Source: Bacteroides sp. (lineage in GTDB: Bacteria > Bacteroidota > Bacteroidia > Bacteroidales > SM23-62). Taken from it: a stretch of 5,326 nucleotides of DNA. The stretch lies in assembly GCA_030592145.1 (NCBI GenBank), contig JAUVKJ010000146.1:1-5326 (forward strand), written 5' to 3'. The translations under genes and the position numbers were made by a program. Shown piece after piece: positions 1 through 5,326 of the stretch (positions are counted from its first letter, which is position 1; every line of letters begins with the position of its first letter). Below the pieces are notes generated by a model. The model did no database searches and was not told the DNA's origin. It saw only the letters and a list, made by a program, of their open reading frames with translations.

Positions 1-512
1 ATACCCGGATCAGAAAAAACATGGATGCTTCCACGGTGCATTCTCATAATGTTCCGGACAAGGCTCAGCCCGATTCCCGAGCCACCCTCCCTGGAGGTAT
101 AAAAGGGAATAAACACCTTATCCATGTCTTCCTCCCGGATGCCTTTCCCGCTGTCAGTGATGCTGATCACGCACTGCTTGCCGGGCAGTATCCGGGCATC
201 GAGACGTATATTTTTGAGGGAAGAAGAAGACAGGGCTTCGATGGAATTGCTCATCAGGTTGATCAGTGCCTGCGCGACCAGGGTTCTGTCCGCATACAGG
301 ATCATGTCAGGCAGCTCTATACTCCAGTCATATGCAATCCCTTCCTCCTTCAGGCGCTTCCCGAACAAAACGGAAATGCTTTGAAACATATCCTTAACCA
401 GTATCTTTTCTGTCTTGGGGTCCGGTATCAGGGTCACCTTCCTGAACTGTTGTACGAATTCTTCCATGCCTGTACTGCGCTCCCGGATATCCTGCCTGCA
501 TGCTCCAGATCT
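1..512 (-). pseudogene. Sensor histidine kinase, C-terminal ATP-binding (HATPase_c) part in a shifted frame
   Basis: This frame has no stop from 518 down to the window edge and carries the catalytic half of the kinase. It begins with the second DHp helix (QDIRERSTGM, then EEFVQQFRKVTLIP). The ATP-binding motifs follow in the usual order: an N-box NLMSNSIEAL at 231-260, a G1 box DSGKG at 141-155, an F-box-like VFIPFYTS at about 93-116, and a G2 box GSGIGLSL at 60-83. The end, NIMRMHRGSIHVFSDPG, is the usual last strand region of the fold. All catalytic motifs look intact, so any decay is limited to the frameshift. The first in-frame ATG is at 467, 34 bases before the upstream frame's stop. Translation restart there could make a free ATPase domain, but there is no ribosome-binding evidence for it. 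It is best read as the displaced end of the gene starting at 1309. Confidence 0.85.
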
Positions 513-1309
513 GTGGACTCATCCTGCTCCAGCAATTCCAACAGGGTCTGGGCTGCCGAGGCTATGGGGCCCGTGGAATTCGTGATCTCATGGGTCAACA
601 CCCGTATCACCCTTTGCCATGACTCAACCTCCTTCTCCTCTAACTCATCATGAATATTCTGAAAAGTCAGAAGCCTGATCTTTTCTTCTTCCAGTTTAAT
701 TTCCGCACATCTTACGGAAAGCTGCATCTGGGTTTCTCCGGTGATATCGGCAGGATTCCGGACCGAGAGCCGGATCAGTTTCTGGTCCCCGGGCTCAATC
801 TGCTCCAGTTGCGTGGAAAGGCCTTCCCTGATCCTGTTTAATTCACCCAGCGCTGACAATCCCTTAATGCCCAGCAAATCTTTAAACGTCCTGTTGATCA
901 GCCGGATCTCCTGCTTTTCATTGCAGGCCAGGATACCCACTCCTGCATGTTCAGTCACGGCCTGGAAATACTGTTTTTGCCGCAGGTTTTCAAGGTTCAT
1001 CTGCTGCGCTTTTTCCAGTATGTCAGACATGGCGGTATAAAGGTCCCTGAAGGATTTATCCCTGAACCCATCGGCGGCAGTGAATCCCAGATCATCGAAT
1101 TTAAAAGCCTCGAAAAATGCCCTGAGTTTCCGGTTTGCCTGGTTCTGTGTGCGGATGAAAAGATAAACCTGAAGAACCAGAAGAGCCAGGAGATTCAAAA
1201 GGATCAAAGGATCCCTGTTTCCCATCCAGAAATAGACAATCGCCAGAAGGGTGAACGTGAGAAGGATGATCCGGATGGAAATGCTTATCAATAATCTCTT
1301 ATAAACCAT
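434..1309 (-). CDS. Sensor histidine kinase, N-terminal part (membrane, PAS and phospho-histidine helix)
   Basis: This 291-codon frame encodes the sensing half of the broken kinase. Two hydrophobic helices lie at about residues 9-30 and 34-53, with almost no periplasmic loop between them, so the signal is probably sensed within the membrane or in the cytoplasm. Residues 55-110 form a charged linker, and about 115-220 look like a PAS domain (AGVGILACN, EIRLINRTFKDLLG). The DHp helix follows, with LTHEITNS around the phospho-acceptor His240. Glu241 and Asn244 fit the E-x-x-N pattern needed for kinase and phosphatase activity. Homology stops near residue 271. The final 20 or so residues are out-of-frame sequence ending at a chance stop, so this product alone has no ATP-binding domain and could not phosphorylate itself. 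The ATG at 1309 is the only good start after the regulator's stop; no clear Shine-Dalgarno is seen, which is normal for Bacteroidota. Confidence 0.85.
   Translation of the reverse strand: MVYKRLLISISIRIILLTFTLLAIVYFWMGNRDPLILLNLLALLVLQVYLFIRTQNQANRKLRAFFEAFKFDDLGFTAADGFRDKSFRDLYTAMSDILEKAQQMNLENLRQKQYFQAVTEHAGVGILACNEKQEIRLINRTFKDLLGIKGLSALGELNRIREGLSTQLEQIEPGDQKLIRLSVRNPADITGETQMQLSVRCAEIKLEEEKIRLLTFQNIHDELEEKEVESWQRVIRVLTHEITNSTGPIASAAQTLLELLEQDESTDLEHAGRISGSAVQAWKNSYNSSGR
494..512 (-). other. Frameshift site in the histidine kinase gene
   Basis: The minus-strand reading ends its homologous part with DESTDLEHA in one frame and resumes with QDIRERS in the frame one base back. The shift falls in the loop between the two DHp helices. 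The plus strand here reads cctgcctgcatgct, a short CTGC-like repeat where a base could be lost by polymerase slippage or by base-calling error. No slippery heptamer of the X-XXY-YYZ kind is present, so programmed frameshifting is unlikely. Confidence 0.8.
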
Positions 1310-1336
1310 GAATTACATCGTTTTTAATTAGTTTCC

Positions 1337-2713
1337 CTAAAGCCCGTATTTCTGAATCTTCCGGTACAGGGTCTGCCGGCTCAGCTTTAATTCCGCAGCG
1401 GTCCTGGATATATTGCCCGAATGCTTTTTAAGTATCCTTGCAATGATCTCCTTTTCATAATTCTCCATCGTGCGATCGCCCGTATGATCCTGTACAAGCT
1501 TTTCTCGCCGGCGGAGTCCCAATAACTCCGGATCCACGATATTGGAGTCGCTAAGGATCACGGCTTTTTCAACAGAGTGTTTCAGTTCTCTTACATTGCC
1601 CGGCCAGTCATAATTCCGGATCAGGTCAAGCGCTGAAGCAGTAAATTTCAGTCCCGGTTTGTCATACTTCCGGGAATGCAGTTGCATGAAATGCATGGCC
1701 AGCTCGGTGATGTCCTCCCCGCGGTCACGCAGTGGTGGAATCTCCAGTTGTATGGTATTAATCCGGAAATACAGATCCATTCGGAACAGGTCATCTCTCA
1801 GCATTTGGTCCATGTTCTTATTGCTGGCACAGATCAGGCGGATGTCAATGGGGATCGGGGTATTGGAACCCACCGGAACGATCTCCCTGTTCTGAAGCAC
1901 CGTCAGCAGCTTTGATTGCAGGGGAAGGGAAAGATTGCCGATTTCATCAAGGAAGAGAGTTCCCCCCGAGGCAGCCTGGAACTTCCCGGTGCGGTCCTTC
2001 CGGGCATCCGTAAAGGCTCCCCGGGTATGCCCGAATAATTCGCTTTCAAAGAGAGATTCGGAAATGGCAGAAAGGTCTATGGATAAGAACACCTCCGATG
2101 AACGGGAAGATTTGCGGTGCACATCCCTGGCAACCAACTCCTTGCCTGTCCCATTTTCACCTGTAATCAAAACATTTGCATCGGTCCGGGCCACCTTGCT
2201 TATCGCCAATTTGATTGCCTGCATGGGAGGGGAATTCCCTGAGAGGTACTGAAATTCCCGGTCCAGATCCGACTTCAACACAGATTGCTTCATGCTGAGG
2301 TCCTTGATCTTCTGCCTGGATCTTCTCAGGGCCAGGGCCGATAACAGGGTGGAAAAAAGTTTCTGGTTATCCCAGGGCTTCAGGACAAAATCTACAGCCC
2401 CCTCCCGGATTGCCCTTACGGCAAGGTCTATTCCCCCGTATGCCGTCATGAAAACAACCGATACATCCGGATCGATGGAAAGAATCCTGTTAAGCCATTT
2501 CAGTCCCTCTTTACCGTTGCTCTCACCTGCCGTGAAGTTCATGTCCAGCAGGATAACATCAGGCATTGATCCATTAAGTATTTCAGGCAGTCTCCCCGGA
2601 TCTGTGGTTGTCATAACCATGCTGAACCTGCTCTTCAGGAAGAGGTGAAGGGAACGGATCACCCCGGGATTGTCATCCACGATCAGCAGGCTGCCTTCGG
2701 CTTGTTCAGTCAT
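1337..2713 (-). CDS. Sigma-54-dependent response regulator (NtrC family: receiver, AAA+, Fis-type HTH)
   Basis: This 458-residue cytoplasmic transcription activator hydrolyses ATP to open sigma-54 RNA polymerase promoters once its receiver is phosphorylated. The receiver spans about 8-125, with acidic Asp13/Asp14, phospho-acceptor Asp57 (ILLDMNF), Thr90 and Lys112 (LKPWD). The AAA+ domain spans about 158-400: Walker A GENGTGKE at 185-192, sigma-54 contact loop GAFTDA at 232-237 (classical GAFTGA), Walker B GTLFLDEIGN at 251-260, sensor I at 292-300, arginine-finger region DLFRMDLYFRIN at 308-319, and sensor II WPGNVREL at 370-377. A Fis-type helix-turn-helix lies at 430-458 (GNISRTAAELKLSRQTLYRK). 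The length and all three domains are complete. The ATG at 2713 gives a receiver that begins normally, with a purine run (AAAAGA) shortly upstream. It leads a two-gene operon with the kinase, and its probable target is the divergent permease gene. Family assignment is secure; the target is inferred. Confidence 0.97.
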   Translation of the reverse strand: MTEQAEGSLLIVDDNPGVIRSLHLFLKSRFSMVMTTTDPGRLPEILNGSMPDVILLDMNFTAGESNGKEGLKWLNRILSIDPDVSVVFMTAYGGIDLAVRAIREGAVDFVLKPWDNQKLFSTLLSALALRRSRQKIKDLSMKQSVLKSDLDREFQYLSGNSPPMQAIKLAISKVARTDANVLITGENGTGKELVARDVHRKSSRSSEVFLSIDLSAISESLFESELFGHTRGAFTDARKDRTGKFQAASGGTLFLDEIGNLSLPLQSKLLTVLQNREIVPVGSNTPIPIDIRLICASNKNMDQMLRDDLFRMDLYFRINTIQLEIPPLRDRGEDITELAMHFMQLHSRKYDKPGLKFTASALDLIRNYDWPGNVRELKHSVEKAVILSDSNIVDPELLGLRRREKLVQDHTGDRTMENYEKEIIARILKKHSGNISRTAAELKLSRQTLYRKIQKYGL

Positions 2714-2714
2714 C

Positions 2715-2730
2715 GCATAATCTTTTATGC
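2715..2730. repeat. Perfect inverted repeat over the regulator transcription start
   Basis: GCATAA (2715-2720) and TTATGC (2725-2730) are exact 6-base inverted arms around a 4-base centre. The repeat lies between the predicted -7 element and the regulator's start codon and shares its last bases with the -7 element. As the predicted transcript would begin inside it, a DNA operator is more plausible than an RNA hairpin. The binding protein is unknown; autorepression is possible. Confidence 0.4.
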
Positions 2731-2760
2731 AAATCTATTCGATACAGACCAGATAACAAA
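2730..2760 (-). promoter_or_regulatory. Bacteroidota-type housekeeping promoter for the regulator-kinase operon
   Basis: On the minus strand TTTG (2760-2757) is followed after 19 bases by TAGATTTG (2737-2730). This matches the Bacteroidota primary-sigma pattern TTTG at -33 and TAnnTTTG at -7 in both elements and spacing. Transcription would start near 2723-2726, giving a leader of only about 10-13 bases before the ATG at 2713. The regulator would therefore be expressed at a basal level independently of sigma-54. Confidence 0.65.
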
Positions 2761-2766
2761 ATCAAA

Positions 2767-2796
2767 TGTATGATTTTGGAACATAGATTGTATGAT
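2767..2796 (+). repeat. 8-base direct repeat flanking the sigma-54 candidate
   Basis: TGTATGAT occurs at 2767-2774 and again at 2789-2796, offset by 22 bases, about two DNA turns. The second copy overlaps the -12 block of the sigma-54 candidate. Same-face spacing suggests a possible protein-binding pair, but in A/T-rich DNA an 8-base repeat can also arise by chance. Confidence 0.3.
2777..2792 (+). promoter_or_regulatory. Candidate sigma-54 (-24/-12) promoter for the permease
   Basis: TGGAAC, five bases, then TTGTA resembles the sigma-54 consensus TGGCAC-N5-TTGCA. The invariant GG at -24 and the TTG of the -12 block are present at the correct spacing; the C of the -12 GC is replaced by T. It points toward the permease and would start RNA near 2802-2804, leaving a leader of about 188 bases. 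A sigma-54 activator encoded immediately next door makes it more credible. The match is short and imperfect, so it remains a candidate. Confidence 0.45.
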
Positions 2797-2821
2797 AATG
2801 GATCAGTTCGGATGCCGGAAT

Positions 2822-2840
2822 TACAATGCTCATTATTGTA
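2822..2840. repeat. Inverted repeat TACAAT / ATTGTA in the permease leader
   Basis: TACAAT (2822-2827) and ATTGTA (2835-2840) are perfect 6-base arms with a 7-base loop. The repeat lies about 20-35 bases after the predicted sigma-54 start site, so it could be an operator or a weak hairpin near the 5' end of the permease mRNA. It is A/T-rich, so the RNA stem would be of low stability. Confidence 0.3.
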
Positions 2841-2942
2841 TATGCCTGACATACTGCTATTTGATAAAAAGGGTACGGATCTTGGTTTTGATGGACAATA
2901 AATATAAGGTATTAACCCAAGGGCAAGTCCTGGCTCCTTCCT

Positions 2943-2961
2943 TCCGGGGCCTGTCCCGGGA
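2943..2961 (+). promoter_or_regulatory. GC-rich hairpin in the permease leader
   Basis: TCCGGGG pairs with CCCGGGA across a 5-base loop (CCTGT), with one G-G mismatch in the stem: T2943-A2961, C2944-G2960, C2945-G2959, then G2947-C2957 to G2949-C2955. It ends 29 bases before the permease ATG and stands out from the A/T-rich surroundings. It lacks a T-run, so it is not an intrinsic terminator. A role in translation or mRNA stability is possible but unproven. Confidence 0.3.
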
Positions 2962-2990
2962 TGACCACTTTATGATTAAATTTAAGGATT

Positions 2991-5326
2991 ATGTTCAGGA
3001 ACTATCTGATTATTGCGATACGCCATCTACTGAAGGATAAGACTTTTTCCATCATCAATATCCTGGGATTATCGATGGGGATGGCATTTACCATTATCAT
3101 TCTGCTGTGGATACAGGATGAGCTCAGTTATGACAAATTCCATGTAAACCATGATCGCATTTATCATACCTATCTGAGGGTGTGCGATGTGCGTACTTCA
3201 TTCAATTTCCAGCCGACCACTTCGCCCGAAATAGGAAGGGCTATGCTGGATGAGATCCCGGAGATCATCCGGATGTCACGGATGAGTCCCCTGGGAGAGC
3301 TTGCCTGCAAGGCAGGAGATAATGTTTTTATTGAGAGCGGGGGACTCGGAGCAGACCCGGAAGTGTTCTCAATGTTTACCTATCCGTTTCTGCATGGCAG
3401 TCCCGAAAACGCCCTGAATAGCCTGTACTCGATTGTGCTTACAGAGCGCATGGCGAACAAATATTTTGGTGACCAGGTACCGCTTGGAGAGTCAATCCGG
3501 ATAAATGACCGTATTGAGCTTACCGTCACGGGAGTGATCAGGGATGTTCCGCTGAATACGCACCAGCCCTTCGATTTTCTTGTCCCCTTTGACCTGAACC
3601 GGGAACTGGGCATTGACATCGAAGAAACGGGCAATCTTTATTCCAACTGCAGGTTTCACACCTATGTGATGCTCGGGGAGAATGCCGATCATGAAGAAGT
3701 TAAATCAAAAGTAACCGAACACTTCAGTTTCGATGACAATATCCGGGGAGAGACCTTCCTTGTTCCGCTTCTGAAAACAAACCGGTTCAGCCTGGTGGGC
3801 AGCGACCTGTTGATCTACATTTTCCTTATCATCGGCATCCTGATCCTTGTGATAGCCTGCATTAACTTTATGAACCTATCCACCGCCAAGGCAACCGTCA
3901 GGATAAAAGAGGTAGGTGTCCGCAAGGTATTCGGGGCTAGCCATAAGAACCTTTTCCGGCAATTTATGGGGGAGAGTTTCCTGTACGCATTGATATCTCT
4001 GAACTTTGCTCTGATCATGGCGACCCTGTTCCTGCCTGTACTGAACAATCTTTCCGGAAAGGAGATAAGCCTGAATTATCTGCATCCCACATGGATCGCG
4101 ATCCTTTTCGCCATCTGGCTTTTCACCAGTTTTACCGCCGGGGCCTATCCTTCCCTCCTTCTGGCTTCCATGCTTCCTGTCAAGATTTTTCAACAACAGG
4201 GTCAGGCCGGGTCGGGCCGGTCGGTGATGCGCATAATCCTGATTACCTCCCAGTTCGTATTCACCACGATCTTCCTGATTACGGTACTTGTTGTTAACCG
4301 TCAGTTTTTCTATATGGACCATGCAGATATGGGCTACGAGACCGTGGATCTGTTATACCTCCGGCTAAGAGACCAGACAAGAAACCGGTCGGAAGTCATT
4401 AAAACCGATTTTCTCTCCATACCGGGCATTTCGGGGATCACCAATACAGCCCATCTTCCGGTGCTGATCGCAGGCGGTTATTACCAGGTCTGGGGAAAGT
4501 CTGATGAGGAATTACGCTATTTGTGCAGTTCGGCGACAGACTTTGATTATGCGAGTACAATGGGGATAGAAATGGCCCAGGGCAGGTTTTATTCAAGAGA
4601 ATTCCCCAGTGATTCAATCAGTGCTGTCGTTGTTAATGAAACAGCAATAAAGGCCATGGGGTGGGAAGATGCCGTTGGGGAACAGTTCCTGTACAGGGGT
4701 AAATACTATACCATCATCGGTGTAATGAAAGACTTCCACCATGTCCCCCTTGTAATGAAAATCACGCCCATGGTCTTCACCCTGCATCCGGAGGGGAATG
4801 ATTACCTGCTGATCCGTCTGGAGGCGGTCAACGATACTGACAGGGCCCGTATCCTTGAACAGATCGAAGCCGCCTGGGGAAAAAATTTTCCGGACCTGCC
4901 TATTGAATACAATTTCGTGGATGATTACCAGTTTCCGCAGGAACGTACTATTTATGCCGCAGAGCGTTTGATGTGGTATTTTACTATGCTGGCAATCCTG
5001 ATTTCCAGCCTGGGATTGTATGGCCTCTCCACCTTCATGGCTGAAAGGAAAACCAAGGAGATCGGGATACGAAAGATTATGGGGGCCGGCCCGGGTCGTA
5101 TTGTAAGGATCTTTTCAGGAGAATATCTGAAAATCATTCTTCTGGCCACCGTCATCGCATGGTTAATTGCCTGGCTGCTAATGAAACAATTTTTGAATGC
5201 CTTTGCTTACCGTATGGGTTTAAGCATCTGGATCTTCCTCGGGGTGGGCCTGTTCATCTGCCTGCTGGCTGTCCTGACCGTGGGTTTTCAGGCCTGGCGC
5301 TCAGCGACAAGAAATCCTGCAAATAC
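2991..5326 (+). CDS. ABC transporter permease, FtsX/MacB-type with two fused halves (3' end beyond window)
   Basis: This is an inner-membrane permease subunit of an ABC system of the MacB/FtsX superfamily, which usually moves or extracts substrates at the periplasmic side rather than importing them. It is open for 778 codons to the edge and ends at ATRNPAN, close to the usual C-terminus, so perhaps ten residues are missing. Helix 1 spans about 20-42. A periplasmic MacB_PCD-like domain follows to about 265 (VTGVIRDVP near 179). FtsX helices lie at 272-294, 328-350 and 367-392, with the cytoplasmic EVGVRKVFGAS at 307-317. The second half repeats this: a helix at 415-437, a periplasmic domain to about 655 (VNETA near 548, IGVMKDFHH at 576-584), then helices at 661-683, 713-735 and 745-768, with EIGIRKIMGAG at 690-700. 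ATG 2991 is the only in-frame start after the TGA at 2973; AAGGA sits just two bases upstream, unusually close. No ATPase domain is present, so a separate ATP-binding subunit is required. The substrate is unknown. Confidence 0.95.
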   Translation, partial: MFRNYLIIAIRHLLKDKTFSIINILGLSMGMAFTIIILLWIQDELSYDKFHVNHDRIYHTYLRVCDVRTSFNFQPTTSPEIGRAMLDEIPEIIRMSRMSPLGELACKAGDNVFIESGGLGADPEVFSMFTYPFLHGSPENALNSLYSIVLTERMANKYFGDQVPLGESIRINDRIELTVTGVIRDVPLNTHQPFDFLVPFDLNRELGIDIEETGNLYSNCRFHTYVMLGENADHEEVKSKVTEHFSFDDNIRGETFLVPLLKTNRFSLVGSDLLIYIFLIIGILILVIACINFMNLSTAKATVRIKEVGVRKVFGASHKNLFRQFMGESFLYALISLNFALIMATLFLPVLNNLSGKEISLNYLHPTWIAILFAIWLFTSFTAGAYPSLLLASMLPVKIFQQQGQAGSGRSVMRIILITSQFVFTTIFLITVLVVNRQFFYMDHADMGYETVDLLYLRLRDQTRNRSEVIKTDFLSIPGISGITNTAHLPVLIAGGYYQVWGKSDEELRYLCSSATDFDYASTMGIEMAQGRFYSREFPSDSISAVVVNETAIKAMGWEDAVGEQFLYRGKYYTIIGVMKDFHHVPLVMKITPMVFTLHPEGNDYLLIRLEAVNDTDRARILEQIEAAWGKNFPDLPIEYNFVDDYQFPQERTIYAAERLMWYFTMLAILISSLGLYGLSTFMAERKTKEIGIRKIMGAGPGRIVRIFSGEYLKIILLATVIAWLIAWLLMKQFLNAFAYRMGLSIWIFLGVGLFICLLAVLTVGFQAWRSATRNPAN

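Larger units (their letters stand above)
1..1309 (-). pseudogene. NtrY-like membrane sensor histidine kinase, frameshifted and cut by the window edge
   Basis: This is one histidine kinase gene read in two frames. It would autophosphorylate on a histidine in the inner membrane and pass the phosphate to the response regulator encoded just upstream. The order is two membrane helices, a linker, a PAS-like domain, the phospho-histidine helix (DHp) and an ATP-binding domain, as in NtrY-type kinases. The first 270 or so residues are in the frame starting at 1309. From about position 500 downward the homologous sequence continues in a different frame, resuming with QDIRERSTGM, the second DHp helix. 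One base appears to be missing (or two gained) near 494-512. The gene starts 27 bases after the regulator's stop codon, so the two are probably cotranscribed. The last visible residues, after HRGSIHVFSDPG, are typical of the end of the ATPase domain, so only about 10-15 residues should lie outside. A sequencing or assembly error is as likely as a genuine pseudogene. Confidence 0.85.
2714..2990. other. Divergent intergenic control region
   Basis: This is 277 bases between the starts of the regulator and the permease, with no convincing gene. It is rich in A and T near the regulator and turns GC-rich around 2940-2965. It holds a likely housekeeping promoter for the regulator, a candidate sigma-54 promoter for the permease, two short inverted repeats, a direct repeat and a possible leader hairpin, each listed separately. 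No intrinsic terminator is expected or seen, since both genes read away from it. Confidence 0.8.

Noticed and set aside
219..230. AGA-type trinucleotide run (aagaagaaga) as a microsatellite
   Set aside because: It only encodes a run of four serines between the kinase N-box and the next strand, in a loop where length varies; it is too short to call a repeat tract.
494..512. Programmed -1 ribosomal frameshifting in the kinase
   Set aside because: No slippery heptamer and no obvious downstream stem was seen at the junction; a mutation or sequence error explains the break more simply.
21..653. 210-codon plus-strand open frame opposite the kinase
   Set aside because: It is antisense to the kinase DHp and ATPase regions, whose motifs are unmistakable on the minus strand; its protein has no family features.
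2943..2961. Intrinsic terminator or attenuator in the permease leader
   Set aside because: The stem has a mismatch and no U-tract follows it, so termination is not supported; it was kept only as a possible leader hairpin.
2792..3040. 82-codon plus-strand open frame before the permease (inner ATG at 2891 gives about 50 codons)
   Set aside because: It runs through the predicted promoter and leader, overlaps the first 50 bases of the permease in another frame, has no recognisable domain, and its composition looks like translated non-coding DNA.
3876..4322. 148-codon minus-strand open frame inside the permease
   Set aside because: It is antisense to clear FtsX helices and motifs of the permease; its charged, low-complexity content is typical of a shadow frame.

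Overview
The window looks like a chromosomal piece of a Bacteroidota genome of moderate GC content. The evidence for that is an NtrC-type regulator with the GAFTDA loop variant, an NtrY-like kinase directly behind it, a neighbouring FtsX/MacB-type permease of about 790 residues with two fused halves, and a regulator promoter that fits the Bacteroidota -33 TTTG / -7 TAnnTTTG pattern. No RNA gene, CRISPR array, insertion sequence or phage-like gene is visible.

Layout. Positions 1-1309 (minus strand) hold a membrane sensor histidine kinase whose reading frame breaks near 494-512. Its sensor, PAS and phospho-histidine parts are in one frame and its ATP-binding domain is in another; the last few residues lie beyond position 1. 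Positions 1337-2713 (minus) hold the intact cognate sigma-54-dependent response regulator, 27 bases upstream of the kinase and evidently in the same operon. Positions 2714-2990 are a 277-base divergent intergenic region with a housekeeping-type promoter facing the regulator, a candidate sigma-54 (-24/-12) promoter facing the other way, and several short repeats. Positions 2991-5326 (plus) hold an ABC transporter permease that is open to the right edge and lacks only its last few residues.

How it fits together (inference). A membrane kinase senses an envelope signal and phosphorylates the regulator. The regulator, with sigma-54 RNA polymerase, then activates the divergent permease gene and whatever follows it, probably further permeases and an ATP-binding subunit outside the window. 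The candidate sigma-54 promoter in the intergenic region supports this circuit. The kinase frameshift is the main anomaly: if real, it separates the phosphorylatable histidine from the catalytic domain and should disable or split the sensor; if a sequencing error, the module is ordinary and intact.
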